Assembly: GCA_963971285.1 (NCBI GenBank) | Contig: OZ020244.1 | Coordinates: forward strand, 18,228,001 to 18,292,000 | DNA from: Astropecten irregularis | Taxonomy: Eukaryota > Echinodermata > Asteroidea > Paxillosida > Astropectinidae | DNA: 64,000 nucleotides | Reading direction: 5' to 3' | Part shown: in pieces, positions 1 to 13,052 of the stretch | How the letters are laid out: each line of letters begins with the position of its first letter | How positions within the stretch are numbered: the stretch's first letter is position 1 | Notes under the pieces: generated by a model | Databases searched by the model: none | The model's input: only the letters and a program-made list of their open reading frames with translations | Told to the model about the DNA's origin: nothing | Position numbers and translations under genes: made by a program

Positions 1-255
1 TTCATTAATTTGTTGTTGTAGACATTCCAGGTCTTTCTGGGAAAACTCTGCAGGTAACACATACGTACATGTGCAGGCCTGGAATTTGGTTCTGAAAGGG
101 GCAAGGCCACTTTTCCATTGCAAGGGGCACTTCCATTGGAAAATCATAATGCCTCCGTTTAATTCCAGGCTTGCATGTGCACTTCCTATGGGCCTTGTAC
201 ACAGCCTGTGGGATAAGATGTAAAAGTCACTCCTTGTTTATATACAGATTAATAC

Positions 256-3200
256 CTAATTCCTGCTTCCACTTGCGCCTCTTCCTCTCCGCTAGACTCA
301 GATGCGCAAATTCGTCCAGGCTCTCTCTGAGCTGCGTCTTGCTGGAGTCTCCCCCCGTTGCATCCCCTGTTTCCTGGGCTTCCTTCGGCTCAGCCGTCTC
401 GCGTCCCGACCCTTTCTTGGGAGAGGATGAGGAGGACGACGGCACTGCAGTGTTGGCAATGCTTGCCGGTGTTTTGCTTGGCGTCGGGGGTTTAGTAGTC
501 GGGGCTGGGCTGGGGGTTGTCCTCGTCTTGGCTAGCAAGGACAGGATGTTCTCTGTGCCGAGAGCGGGGGATGTTTCATTGCTGCCTTCCGCCTTCTCTT
601 TCACCTTGTCTGCTTTCTCCGGTTTGAGATCTTTGCTGGAATCATCTCCGGGCTTGTCCTGAGACGTTTCCTTGTCGTTAGTGTTTACTTTAACATCTCC
701 ATTTTCTGCTCCCACAAAAAAAGAGGAAAATTTACTTAACTTCATATTAATGGTATATGATTCATTCTCTTCTTTTCACTTCTGAACGATGTGGCAAACA
801 AATTACCTTCTTTTTTCAATGCTTGGAGTTTAGGGGCCTCACGGTTTGATCCTAGTAGGATCTTTATCAAAGGCTAAATGACATGAGGACAAGAAATTGT
901 AAGTAAAGATACATATACAGGGATGAGAGGATCAGAACAAAAGGGGGAGGAGTTCAGAGTGACCAGGGAGGGTGGGGGTTGGCAAGACCAAAGGTATTTG
1001 CATTTTTTTAATGATTTACTAATCGTACTCCATACAAATAAAGGATTTAGGATTGCAACGTCTAACTGGGTGAGATATGTAATAAATCGGTATCCACTCA
1101 GGAACTAGGATACATTTTGGATGATAGACTGGTCAGTGAAACTTAAAAATATACAGGACTGCACTCTGCAACGATGGAAAATAAATAAAATCATCAAATA
1201 ACCACAAGGGAAACTGACTGAATTTAAAGTAATTGAAAAGTGAACAAAGAAAAATTGACTGGAGCGGGATTCGAACCGGCGACCTCCTGAATACTGTACA
1301 GGCGCTCTACCAACTGAGCTATCCAGCCCTACGGTGGTGGTGACCCCAATAGTCAATTATCTTTGTTCGTTTGGCAGTCAGAAGCCATAAAACCACTCAC
1401 ACACCAGCGGTGTAAATAAAGTTACTCTGATTGTGCATGCACAAAAAAATTGCACATGCCTCCTCTATCAGCAAATACCCAATGGTTGGCTTACATACTG
1501 GATTTAGCCTTCATAAATATTGCAAATTCAATCAAATTGTGGCATCCTGGAACATTGGAATAGCATTGAACAATTTATTCTGGACTGTTTGCCAACTATT
1601 CATTGCAATATATTCATTCATATTTCATACATGTGTAGAACTGCTTAACCACAAAATTTGGTTTAGCATGAAAAGTCTTCCTTGATCAAACAGGATTACC
1701 AACAAAATTTTCATATGATGTTGTGATACTGCTTTTGACTTGTAGTCGACCATGCTGATCATAACATTCACAATGAGTTTGGGCTGCCATACTGATTTTA
1801 TTTACCAAGCTTTTTGGTGCTTTTAAAAAGCAAATTTTGGTCTTATGCAGCTCTATGAAATTGGCCCCTGGTCTTAACAGCTGATAGCTCAATATCTAGA
1901 CTTCAAGACTTCACCAGACTTCAAGCAACTCACCTATTTCAATGCTTGCCACATTCTCGCTGCCCGATATCTGTCCGATGGTCTTCAGTATTGCATTGAG
2001 CTGATCCTGAGTCAATGCAATGGTGTTAACGTCCTTGGATCCATCCTTGGACTTGCCGCTGACCCTCTGCACGTTACCCTTCACGAAATCCTTCCCTCGT
2101 ACCGGCTTCTGGTCCCGAGTGCCCCCGGGGGCTGCCGCAGCTTTGACGCTGGATTTTGCGGACGTCTCTCTGGCATTCCTTGAGTGGCTGTTCTGTGATG
2201 ATGAGGTCTTATCGGCGGCTGGTTTCCTGCGGGGAGCCGGCTGGTTCTCGGCTTCGGAGTCTTGGGCTGCGGGGCCCTTCCGAATGGGGAAACCCTGGGC
2301 TTTCTTCTTGTATCCAAACTATCAAAAGAAAATGAAACAAAATGGAACCATCAATCTATTCATATCATACATTACGGGAAAAAAATGTTATGATAAAAAA
2401 GTAACAGAGTCATGAAACGATGGAAATTTCAGTTGATTAGTATAATTATTGACGTCACGGGCAAGTCAAATTTTCAAAATATGCCTAGTGTAACTGTAAC
2501 TAGGCCCAAGGGTCACAACACAGGATTGTGGTACAGATGTAACATACTAGTGCACGTTACATCACTCAGTTACGGTGTAGAGACTGATTCAGTTCAGTTT
2601 TGTTTTAATCCTTGGATTTAGGAGGGCCTGACGTTTTAATCGTAGCAGGATCTTTCAAAGAGCAGTTTGAAGCAGTTAATTGTTGGTACAGTTAAGTTTT
2701 TACTATACGAGTCATATAAATTGGATATAAATTATCAAATATCCAGAAGATATTTCTTACGGTTTCTTATTGATAGCCAAGGCTCACCCCTGACCAGGCA
2801 ATGTCATATATACTGAATACGAATGTACAAAAAATAACATCAAGTTACATGAACCTAAATTCTTCCAACAATAGAGGACAATGTCCAGTCAGGACATTAT
2901 ATTTTGCTGATTTTTAAAAACATTTAACCCTAACCTGCTAAATAACCCATCTCCATACCACAGTTTTTACCACACACTTTTTCCTGTGGCATAAGTGTGG
3001 TATGTGGAATATTACCACAATACAAATGATACACCACAGTGTGGTTTGTGTGGTAATGCATGATTTATGATTCAGTTCTTCCCTTGTAGAGAATGTGGTA
3101 ATGTGTGGTGATCAGCTCTTGTCCTCATTTTGTGTGAATGTGTGGTACGTGCAGAGGGTTAGGGTCAAAACCGGTCAATCATCACTTATGATATAAAATG

Positions 3201-3720
3201 AACTTAGCATGCAGAAGCTTTTGTAATTACACTAAAAATTCAATGGCAAAGTTGTTGTAAACTCTATTTGGTTGCCAAGAATGGGTCAATATTTACCTTT
3301 TTGGCTTTGGCCGGCTTTGTATCTGTAACAAAAATAAATGTAAATGGCCATGAAGGCAAATGGAATTGAGAAAAAAATACAAAATACATATTTTTGCAAA
3401 GTTGCTGCAAGTATTATGTATACATACATTTATAATTTTAAAGGGGAAAAAGAAATTCTTATTTAAAAATGTCAATTTGATTGTATATCAACAAAGCAAT
3501 GCGTCCAAATCCAGATTTATGAAATAAAACCCCTGAAAACAAGACTAGTTACTTTTCAATAAACTTTCAGAAATTTCTTTCAACAAATAAAGGTCATTAC
3601 ATGTGTGTGTAGACAATGAACACAACTTTTACACAAGTCACAAAATGCAGAATTTTACCTTTGAAAAGAAAAATTCCAATTTGTCCAGACTTAGATTTAG
3701 CAGCAAACTTGGCGCCTTCA
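256..3720 (-). CDS. CCDC66: CCDC66-like protein, partial (four internal exons)
   Basis: Four exons join in frame on the minus strand: 3720-3659, 3322-3297, 2318-1934 and 705-256. Each has AG/GT borders, and the phases agree (1, 0, 1, 1). The joined product is low-complexity and Lys/Ser/Pro-rich with two recognisable islands. LTQDQLNAILKTI, near the end of the 385-bp exon, matches the LTQDQLxxIL motif of vertebrate CCDC66. SLAERKRRKWKQEL, at the end of the last exon, matches its KxxWRKEL segment. CCDC66 is a centrosomal, ciliary and microtubule-associated coiled-coil protein, and the coiled-coil part would lie to the left of the window. Reading through the donor at 255-254 gives a TGA at about 227, so the apparent stop there is intronic. 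The start codon and first exon were not found between 3720 and 6691. The family call rests on the two short islands; the gene model rests on phase-consistent splicing. Confidence 0.62.
829..985 (+). repeat. dispersed repeat with GATCCTAGTAGGATCTTT core
   Basis: The segment opens with a GGGGCCTCACGG-like lead and the palindrome GATCCTAGTAGGATC. It continues to an AGGATCAGAACAAAAGGGGG and GGGAGGGTGGGGGT tail. A second long copy lies at 40708-40865 with the same tail, and head-only fragments occur near 2627, 36485 and 55765. It lies in an intron of the CCDC66-like gene. No coding capacity is seen. Confidence 0.6.
1197..1404 (-). repeat. tRNA-derived repeat (copy 1)
   Basis: The core at 1257-1328 folds as a 72-nt cloverleaf on the minus strand. 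It has the A-box-like TAGCTCAGTTGGTAGAGC and the B box GGTTCGAATCC. The acceptor strands GGCTGGA and TCCAGTC pair. About 70 bp on the 5' side and 65 bp on the 3' side are also shared with a second copy at 51115-51327, so this is a repeat family rather than an isolated tRNA gene. The anticodon loop has C rather than U at position 33, the T stem has a C-C mismatch, and the anticodon stem ends in U-U. A functional tRNA is therefore unlikely. Confidence 0.7.
1635..1868 (-). mobile_element. foldback MITE, GGGGCCAATTTCATAGAGC family (copy 1)
   Basis: The right end, read in reverse complement, is GGGGCCAATTTCATAGAGCT. The left end carries a decayed inverted copy (AGAACTGCTTAA). Internal blocks such as ATCAAACAGGATTACCAACA match a fuller copy at 28487-28730. 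It lies in a CCDC66-like intron. No coding capacity is seen. Confidence 0.6.
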
Positions 3721-4012
3721 CTGGTAAGAAATAAAACACATTCAACAATGTAATGGATGGAGTGTGTTTCAGAAGTACATACATGCATAAATAATTAGAA
3801 GAATGCTGATTTCTAAATTCTGGTGGCCCTAGAGTCACAAGAAGATTTATCCCTTTTTGTCAATCTTACCAGTCCATTTGAATTACATGTACAGCTGTAA
3901 CTTGAAAGACATAAAATCCCTTTCCACCTGGAATATTTTCCACCAACCCTAGTCCAACTTCCCTCTAGAGGTTTTCACCAAAGTCTAAACATGATTGATT
4001 TCTCCAATTTAA

Positions 4013-4380
4013 AGGTAGTATCATACTTTGGTTTTTGTCAAAGAAATACAGATTTGTGGGCAAAAATATCAAGATACAGTAAAAGTAATCTGTGAAAATT
4101 TCAGTCCCGTACGTTTCCCACTTTTTGAGAAAACAGCGAAAAACGACCACAGTATTTCTTAAGTGTTTTCTCTTTTATTTTTGATCTTTTCAAAGATCAA
4201 AACGATTTTCGGTCGTTGTTTTACTAATTTCTGGATAAATACACCATTTCAGGCGGAACATTTTTAACAGCAAGTTTCTAATTCTACCAGCACCATCTTC
4301 ATACCCGCTGTTACTTGTAAGTTATACGTAAATCTGTGAACATTTCTGTTTTGGTCTCTTACCAAAGTATGATACAACCT
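4013..4380. mobile_element. TTAA-flanked MITE, AGGTAGTATCATACTTTGGT family (intact)
   Basis: The TIRs are AGGTAGTATCATACTTTGGT on the left and the inverse of AGGTTGTATCATACTTTGGT on the right. Direct TTAA copies flank it at 4009-4012 and 4381-4384. The centre is a palindrome around GATCTTTTCAAAGATC, and the whole 368 bp folds back. There is no transposase. TTAA targets are typical of piggyBac-type and Kolobok-type transposons; which one mobilised this family cannot be told here. Confidence 0.8.
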
Positions 4381-4774
4381 TTAAACTGTAATGTGACTGT
4401 GAGTTTGGTGGCTGACATGACACAGTCATGACTGACAGTGTCATGTTAGTATTGTAATTTGTAACTGTGGTCTGTGCAAGTACATGCGAGTAACATTACA
4501 ACAATACAAATGAAATGTTCCATGCTGAGCCTGGCCCTGGGGCTAACTTGTCTTTGACATACGATTCGCCAACTTTTCTGAAACCTATTTGACATTATTA
4601 CATGACAGACAATACCAACGCATTCCTCCCACTACAACTCACCCCGTGTTCATGTTTGCAATCTAAACAAGAGCCAGAATTCCTATCGAAAAACACATTT
4701 TTATTAACCAAGCTGCGTCTGTCCGTTGTTAAGCGCACCGAAATGTTTTTACAATTTGCAGAATTAGTCTGGTA

Positions 4775-7700
4775 CTATTGTTTTCCTACCTGCAACACAC
4801 ACGTTCGTACACAGGGAGGCAGACATAACCTGGCTCTTTTTTCGGGATAGTTTATAAAGATACACGTTTACGTCTGGGGGCTAGACGTACTTGTGCTGTT
4901 TATTTTCCAGTAGGTTGAGACAAGCGTGGAAGTTGAAATAAGAAAACAGTCGTTCGTAATGTGCTAGGGCCACAAGCCGAATGTTTATTTCTTTTATTAC
5001 GAAAAGATTATTATGATGTTCAAACAATAATGGCTGAAAATTAATGGCCTACGTGGTGACACCGCGGCTCCCACAAGTTAAAAATGGCCACATAAACGAA
5101 AAAACAACAAAAAAAACACCAGTATTAAACCACACTCACACAAAATTTTGGATGCTTAATATTTTTTTATGATTTATTAATAATTTATCACATTGCGTAA
5201 ATGTTTTCAGCATCAGTGATAAGGCAATTTTATTAAAGGTTCACTGAGTACCGGATTGGCAATATATCGAAACAGAAAGTGTTTAGAGAAGAATACCCGG
5301 TAACTTTCAGGATGAAGATGGTGCTGGTCGAAACATTATACCGTTAAAATATTTCCGTCTGAAATGGTTTATTTATCCAGACAAAGACAAACAAAGACCA
5401 AAAACAGTTTTGATCTCTCGGGGTAAGATCAAAACCATTAAATTGAGTTGGTGTTTGCTATTTTCCCATTGGATACATTTTCCCCTTTACTCTCCCGTGT
5501 TTACTGTTCTACAATGTAATGCATTTGAAAGATTGATTGTCCAAAATATATAGAAAAATACATGTATACATCATAATAGTGGTTAACCGTAGAGACGAAT
5601 GGGGGAGGCTACGGGGAAAAAAATGGTTTCAACGCGATGTCCAACATGAACCGGACAATGTACGATTTAAATCAGCTGATGAATTATTTGACATAAAAAG
5701 TTCCTTAATATTTTTGAATAATACACATGATGATGATCTATTGTTTTTAGCAAAGCTTTTCTCTTAGTCACTTAATGAATATGATTGTCGGTGTGAGCTG
5801 AAAATTAATAACGAACAGATCTAAGGGAATTGGATTACACAATTTTATACAAAAACACTCAGCCAAAGCCCGCCACTATAATTCAGTTCTAACTCATGCA
5901 GTTTCAAAAGGATTCCAAAAGGATAAACCAAGTATCTTATAACTTGTGCATAAAGTTTAACACTTAATAGGTATTCCATTCCAAGGTCGACATTACAACT
6001 TTAAATGAGCCAAAAAGGCCTATATCTCATTGCCTCTTACGTCACACGTATACTGGCATCGACTAAACCCTAATAAAATAAGCAATTACAAAAAATACAC
6101 ATGAAACCAAGTGTAGTATACTTCAAGTAAAAAAACTAGAAAATATATTCAAGCACACATCATTATTAAATGACGCAGCATTAACTTGATTGAGCGTACA
6201 TATAGGCTAATCATAATATTTCAAAAAGAAGTTGTGGTCCATCCTTTTGGATCACTTTTCTTGTTATTTTGTTGATCTTTTTTACGTACACTTTTGACTG
6301 TTTGTCTGATCATATCACATGCACATAATGATCCTTGCCGTATTGACAAAAAAATCATTCATATCAAAATGTTTTCTAAGTTGTCAACAGTTAAGTGGGA
6401 AAACTGCTGGGAGATATAAAAACGTCAGTCGGCCTTGCTCTCCATTGCAATAATGATTGTACAGGTGATTCCAAACAGTGCGCCACCAAGAGTTTGCAAC
6501 GCATTGGCCAATCACAATGCATGGAGTCCATCGACCTTTATTGACTTGCATAATGGGTCGACCAAATGAATTGTGATTGGCCAACGAGTTAATTGCAAAC
6601 TCTTGTGTGGTCCCGCACTATTTGGCATGCACCTATATTGATATCCGCTGCTAAAAAGAAGAAGCGTGAACGAAGATGTCAACATGATGCTTTAGAATCT
6701 TTCTCTGAGTTTGATCTTGATGTCGTTTGCAGCTCTGAAGACCAGCCGGTGGGAAGGGATGACTTTGTGGTTGGGATCCAGCTCAATGTGGAATCTCCTC
6801 AACACCCGAGCCAGTATCACCTTCTCCTCGTTCAAAGCAAAGTTCTGTCCGATGCAGTTCCTGAGAAAAACAAGATCAACAAAATGTTATGACTGTGAAA
6901 GAAATGCACGAAGGTTATATATCAAAAGCTTCTTAAAGAAATAACAGGACTGACTTAATCACATACCACGGCCTGCTCACCAACCAATAACGATTTAAGT
7001 GTTGGCCTTGCGTTTCATTATACCAACTATCACAGGCAAAATTGATTTGTTCTTAGTGGCACTAAGTGGGTGCCTAGTTTTCTGTAACAATCTTTTGCAA
7101 CTGATAACCTTTTAAAATAAGCTACAAATCAACGTGATTATACCTGGGACCAGCAGAAAACGGCACGAATGCATATGGATCAATTTTCTTCGCATTTTCA
7201 GGTGAAAAACGGTCTGGATTGTACTCCTGTGATAACAAAAAGAGGGAAGTATAGGATGCATATCAATTTTACAAATAAATAAGTTACAAATATATAACGT
7301 TGCTTATTGAGCACACTGAAACAACATCAAGCATTTTAACCAAGCAGCCATTCATTTCAGGATCAGCAAATTGCGTTAACCGTGCAATGTAACAAGAAAC
7401 TACGAGTTGTTCTTTAGGTGACCCACGTAAGACTTACCGAAGGGTTGTGCCACACTTCTGGATTGCGATGTAGGGCATAGATGTTCAGATCGACCGCTGC
7501 TCCTTTGGGAATCAGCCTGTCTTTGACGAAGATGTCTTTCTCGACAATTACCCGTTTCACCATGGGTACAGGTGTATACACTCTCATTGCCTCCTTCAGA
7601 CACTGGTAAAGGTATTTCATCTTGCCCAGATCCTCCCTGCAATTCACGGCAAAGAGGACATTATATACGTTCCATCATTTCCCCATTCTATTCCACCACA

Positions 7701-10700
7701 GCATGCATTATCGAACCACCCTGCCGAAGCCTGAGCACACTAGCCCTCCCTGTCTCCTATCCTGATCAAATGCCACATCCCATATCTGTGTGTTCTGTAT
7801 TACTAGCCTACCACAAGATTTCATCCGAGTCTCTTCCTTCCAGCAGTTCATCAATCTCCTCCTGTACCCTCTTCTGATGTTCAGGATACACCGCCATGAC
7901 GTACAGCATCCACGTCAAGCTGCTGGCCGTCGTGTCGTGCCCCTCGAAGAGGAACGTGTCTACCTCGCTGCGTATCTCCAGGTCGGTCATCCCCTTGCCG
8001 TCCTCATCCCTGGCAGCCAGCAAGATGCCCAGAAAGTCCAGGTATTCAGGTTTCGAATCTGTCCTTGGTGACATCTGAAACAATTATTTTGGCAGGCTAT
8101 AAAGCGAATCTTTTACAACAGGCTTGTATGTCTTTGAGATAGCCATTACCTACCTACTTATCTTAGCGTTTGCTACTGTACAATGAAAGGAGAAGGGGAC
8201 ATAAGTAGCAACATAATTATAATGTCACAAGTTGCCAAAATGACTTGCTTGCCATTAGAACAATATGTCTCGCATTGTTTATGTTTTATCCAAAGTATAG
8301 GCTTGTTTTCGTATTAGACCCGAATGGGATCAAAAATTGACCAGCTAAACATGATGCGTTCACGGAAAACCAACAGACAAACAAAATCTAACAACAAAGA
8401 AACACTGAACAAACAATTTGTCGCATTGGATCCAGTCACAATCAGTTACTCGTGTAATGACGACTAACCATTTCCTGGCGTCGTTTTTTGATCACGCCGT
8501 CCGAGATACCATGAACGAAATCCACATTTTTCAGGAACTTTTTTCCAACACTGGATCTATTGAATATGAAATCCGGGTACAACAGAGGCGTGCTGGTGGA
8601 AAACATAGAGAGAAGGAAGGAGACATGGAGTGACATAAGTTTAAGCAAGAGAAAAATGGTTAAGGTGGGAAATATGAATCCGAAGATGTATAAACTCGAC
8701 GTACATAAAGTATTTTATAGGTACTTTTAGCACTACGTTCAGGACATCAATGGAGGATGTGGATAACATCAGTTTAAAGACTGTTCACATAAATCAATGT
8801 AGGCTTGAAATAATTATGACATTGAGTGTCAAGAATGGAAAGGGTTGATCATCAAAATGAGATGAGCCCCACTGTGCATCTGAATTTGTAGTTTTTTAAG
8901 GACCAAGAAAAGATGTTGTCAGTGAAAACTTTGCTTTCATGACCGTGTGAGTACAACGGGGAGACATTGAGCTTGAACTTGAGGTTGCTTAATAGTGTAT
9001 AAGAAAAATGGCAAGATGCATCACGGATGTGTTATATCTGTTGATATGCAAATATTGATTTGCCTACACAATCATAATGTTGTACTTACAAAACTCTGTT
9101 TTGGTTGCCCTCTGCCAGTTCATTCACTGCTACCACATACGGATGGCTCTCTCTACGAAGATAAAGCAGATGGAATTCAGTGTGATCAGGACCAAAAGAT
9201 ATTAGGTTCAAAGTGCATCATTCATCATTATTATGCAGTTTCAATATTTTCATTACCCTGTGATCTGGCAGTTGGTCTCATACGAGAAGGCACATTTCAA
9301 CAGGATATCCAGCGTACACAGACTGACATTCTTTGTTACCTGGAAACTGTCGCCATTGGCAGCGCAAGCGGCCATCTTGTTCTGCAAGTCAGATGTAAAG
9401 ACCATGGATTTACCAAACATATGTTTTTCCGTGTGATGTGTGTAGGCCCTATTTTGTCTGGAGAAACCGATGCATTTAATCACTTGATAATGCAACACTG
9501 TTGACTTGTAATTAAGGAGAGGCAGTTTCAAAATGAGCGATATGTAGCGCTTAAGTTAATGTATTTCTGGAAAGCTGACCTATGTACACAGGTATGTCAT
9601 GTTGTAATTTTATGAGGGTAAAATACAGTATGTGGCATTCTTGCAAGTTACAGTACAGTAAAGCATCCATGCCGCCCCTAAAGGTGTTAATGCGTATAGT
9701 CACCAGTAAGACGTCCGTTGCTTCGTTATACAGTTTCATGTACGTCTTGAGAACGTCAAAGTGAAATGCATGAGTGATCAGACGCCGGTTCCGGAACCAC
9801 CTATCTCCACTTGCAAGGAGTAGTCCTCTACCGAGCCAAGGCAGGAGGAAACGGTAGCTAGGCGTGAGAGGCATCATGGGTTTCGGATCTGAGGGTTTGA
9901 GCATCGATGGTCACATTTATATACAGAAAAACCTCTCAATGTCATGGTTTGAAATACTGACAATGTTATTATTAATATTCAATAAAAGATTCCAATGATG
10001 GACGTTTACCTCTGCCCTTCATGACTGCTCTCATGATGTCAGGATTATTGCCCATCACTGTCAGACCAAGAGGGCCGTGGAACCAGCGGAAGCCGTTGGG
10101 ATACTTGGCAGTCATGTCAAGGAAGAAGTCCAAGCTTGCCTGGGGGTTACTTGCCCGGACCTTGGGGTCACTCATCGGGTGCTTGAAAGAACAGAGAATC
10201 ATAATTAAGGTAAAAATCACTGCGCTTAACTCATGATGACTAGAACATTCATATCGTCCGTACTTCTATCACGATCACTATATGCCCATCAAGATGAAGG
10301 CATGCAGCTATACCTTCGCGAGTGCATTCTGAATTATTTCCCTTGTTTGTCCTAAATAATTGTGTGGTTTTTTATTACAAATTCAGATTTAGACTAATTT
10401 CATTTGAAAGCTCACCTGAGTCATGTTACCCGTCAGCCAGTGAGGCGGTAGTCCTGGCCACTGGGACAACAAGATGGCTCGAATCCTCCGACGAGAATTG
10501 ATAAATCTCAGCAGAACATAGCCAAGATACGTCAATACCGCTACCAAACCTAGACTCACGACCAAAGGCACGTCAACCATTTTTGTTTATATCAACAATT
10601 TCACTCAGTGCTTGCAGAAGTATACAACTTGTCGATCCCTTCTTTACATCTAGGCCTATACAGCGTAGCGGGTTGTGCATGCGTGCACATTCTTTTTATA

Positions 10701-11119
10701 CATACGAAATGTTGGGCAAAGGTTTACAGTCCGCGTTTCAATAGCTACCTATTTAAAAATATAACACAGGTTTGACCTTCGCACGTACAAAGTACACATC
10801 ACGCTTACATAGGCCTACATAAAATAAAATCATATAAATGTGCACTGCGATAAAGCACGTTTAGAAAAGATAACAGTAAATAAATAATGATAAATAGTTT
10901 TCATACAGCTCCAATTCCGTCAAAAGTTGACGCTCAAGGCGCTTTATAATGAAAACTTAAGTCAAATAATAATTGTAAAAAAAAAGAAGCCGAATTTGAG
11001 ATAAGATTAAAAATCGGAAGAGATAAGCAAATGAAATAAAGAAGTAAAAGAACAAAAAACCCATTAAAACAAACCCTCATGCAAGAATTTTCAACAATAA
11101 AACATTTCTAAAATCCATG
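4775..11119. repeat. tandem duplication unit 1 (contains CYP4 gene A)
   Basis: Unit 1 starts at the shared CTATTGTTTTCCTACC (4775) and ends at TAAAATCCATG (11119). Unit 2 restarts with CTATTGTTTTCC at 11123, only 3 nt later. Homology covers the complete P450 gene, its introns, its 3' flank and part of its 5' flank. A remnant of the TTAA family (about 5236-5425) is carried inside. The non-coding part at 4775-6691 holds no recognised exon. Confidence 0.9.
6692..10580 (-). CDS. CYP4-like: cytochrome P450 family 4 (gene A), complete, 515 aa
   Basis: Predicted microsomal heme-thiolate monooxygenase; family 4 members typically omega-hydroxylate fatty acids and eicosanoids. Ten exons: 10580-10416, 10181-10010, 9888-9704, 9381-9257, 9152-9090, 8592-8469, 8074-7812, 7636-7438, 7226-7144, 6860-6692. 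All introns are GT-AG, phases agree, and the total is 1548 nt. Residues about 4-24 form a hydrophobic anchor, followed by a basic RRRIR stretch and WPGLPPHW. The I helix has [11 protein letters not shown] with Glu322, the CYP4 residue that can ester-link to heme. The K helix has E381-x-x-R384, then PDRF at about 436-439 and FSAGPRNCIG with the ligand Cys462. The length is normal for CYP4. The stop is TAA at 6694-6692. Residue 429 is His in VWHNP where the three sister genes have Pro. The subfamily (4V, 4F or invertebrate-specific) is not resolved. Confidence 0.93.
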
Positions 11120-12311
11120 GTCCTATTGTTTTCCTACCGGCAACACACACGTTCGTACACAGGGGGGCAGACATAACCTGGCTCTCTTTTCGGGATAGTT
11201 TATAAAGATACACGTTTACGTCTGGGGGCTAGACGTACTTCTGCTGTTTACTTTCCAGTAGGTTGAGACAAGCGTGGAAGTTGAAATAAGAAAACAGTCG
11301 TTCGTAATGTGCTTATGGCCACAAGCTGAATGTTTATTTCTTTTATTACGAAAAGATTATTATGATGTTCAAGCAAAATACCATTTCTTTCAAGACAACA
11401 AAACCCTATTCTCTAAATATTATCAAAGATATATATAATGAAAACAATAATGGCTGAAAATGAATGGCCTACCTTGGTGACACCGGCTCCCACAAGAACA
11501 AGAGCGAAATTTAAAAAACACAAACTCACACAAAATTTTGGATGCTGAATATTTTTATAATTATATTAATAATTTATCACATTGAGTAAATGTTTTCAGT
11601 ATCAGTGATAAGGCAATTTTATTAAAGGTACAGTACCGGATTGGCAACATACCGAAACAGAAAGTGTTTACAGATAGGGCCTACCCGGTATAACGTTCAG
11701 GATGAAAATGGTGCTGGTAGAAACATACCGTTAAAACAATTTGAAATGGTTTATTTATCCAGACATTTGTCAAACAAAGACCAAAAACAGTTTTTATCTC
11801 TCGGGGTAAGATCAAAACCATTCTTTATGTTTTAAATTGAGTTGGTGTTTGTTTTCCCATTGGATACATTTTTCCCTTTACTCTCCCGTTTTTACTGTTC
11901 TACAATGTAATGCATTTGAAAGATTGATTGTCCAAAATATTTAGAAAAATACATGTATACATCATAATAGTGGTTAACAGTAGAGACGAATGGGGAAAAC
12001 TACGGGAAAAAATGGTTTTAACGCGATGTCCAACATGAACCGGACAACGTACGATTTAAATCAGCTGATGAATTATTTGACATAAAAAGTTCCTTAATAT
12101 TGTGGAATAATACACATGATGATGATCTATTGTTTTTAGCAAAACTTTTCTCTAAGTCACTTAATGAATATGATTGTCGGTGTGAGCTGAAAATTAATAA
12201 CGAACAGATCTAAGGGTTGGATTACACAATTTTATACACACAAAAAATCAGCCAAAGTCTGCCACTATAACAAGAGTAGTAGTTCAGTTCTAACTCAGTT
12301 TCATCCACCGT

Positions 12312-12648
12312 AAGGCCTACACAATTTTTTGTTGTGTTGCCCTCATCGACCGACCGTAAAATGCCAAAACTTTGGGTCGGGATTTTTTTTTCTTTTTTTT
12401 TTCTCTGAGTCCTAAAGTATAAAAACTCACAATTTTTGACAGAAAATGTAAGATTTAGCAGTAAAAAAGCGCGTCTCCTCAAAACGACCCAAGACCGTTG
12501 ATTTATAAGCCCTGGTGACCATACATCCCGTATTTATTCTTAAATGTTTGAAAGTCTGCCCCCCAAAAAAAAACATCGACCGACCGACCGACCCAAAATT
12601 TTAATTTTTCCACTTGAGGGCAACACAACAATTCTTTTAGGCCTAATT
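12312..12648. mobile_element. TIR element, TTGTTGTGTTGCCCTCA ends
   Basis: The left end reads AATTTTTTGTTGTGTTGCCC and the right end is its inverse, TGAGGGCAACACAACAATTC. The interior contains CCGACCGACCG blocks and poly-T/poly-A stretches. It is absent from the corresponding part of duplication unit 1, so it either arrived in unit 2 after duplication or was lost from unit 1. No ORF of note. Confidence 0.65.
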
Positions 12649-13052
12649 CTTGAGGACAAAGAAAAGACATGAAAATATTAAATGCCTACTTGGCTACCAA
12701 GCATAGTGATCAAACAGCCTATAATAAGCAAGGCACAATATACACCAAAAGGATAAAACAAGTATCTTATAACTTGTGCATAAACTTTAAAACTTAATAG
12801 GTAGGCCTATTCCATTCCAAGGTCGAAATTACAGCTTTAAATGGGCCAAATAGGCCTATGTCGTTGCCTCTTACGTCACACGTATACTGGCATTGACTAA
12901 ACCCTAATAAAATAAGCAATTACAAAAAATACACATGAAACAAAGTGTAGTATACTTCAAGTAAAAACATAATAGAAAATATATTCAAGAACACATTATT
13001 ATATTGAATGACGTATAGCATTAACTTGATTATGCTTATACATAGGCTAATC

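Noticed and set aside
227-255. Reading the CCDC66-like gene to a stop at 227-229
   Set aside because: A GT donor after the conserved KQEL, in the phase expected for the family, indicates the exon ends at 256; the stop would be intronic.
171-662. 163-codon plus-strand ORF
   Set aside because: It is antisense to the last CCDC66-like exon, whose splice phases and motifs support the minus strand.
1257-1328. Functional tRNA gene on the minus strand
   Set aside because: C at position 33, a T-stem mismatch and an anticodon-stem U-U pair are shared with the second copy, and both flanks are repeated. Better described as a tRNA-derived repeat.
4790-4826. Possible first coding exon of the CCDC66-like gene (ATG at 4826-4824, donor after 4790)
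   Set aside because: It ends in phase 1 while the next known exon needs phase 2, the peptide is not recognisable, and the donor context is changed in the duplicate near 11138. Not supported.
11641-11835. 64-codon ORF downstream of gene A's duplicate unit boundary
   Set aside because: It lies in a TTAA-family MITE remnant present in both duplication units and its composition reflects that repeat.
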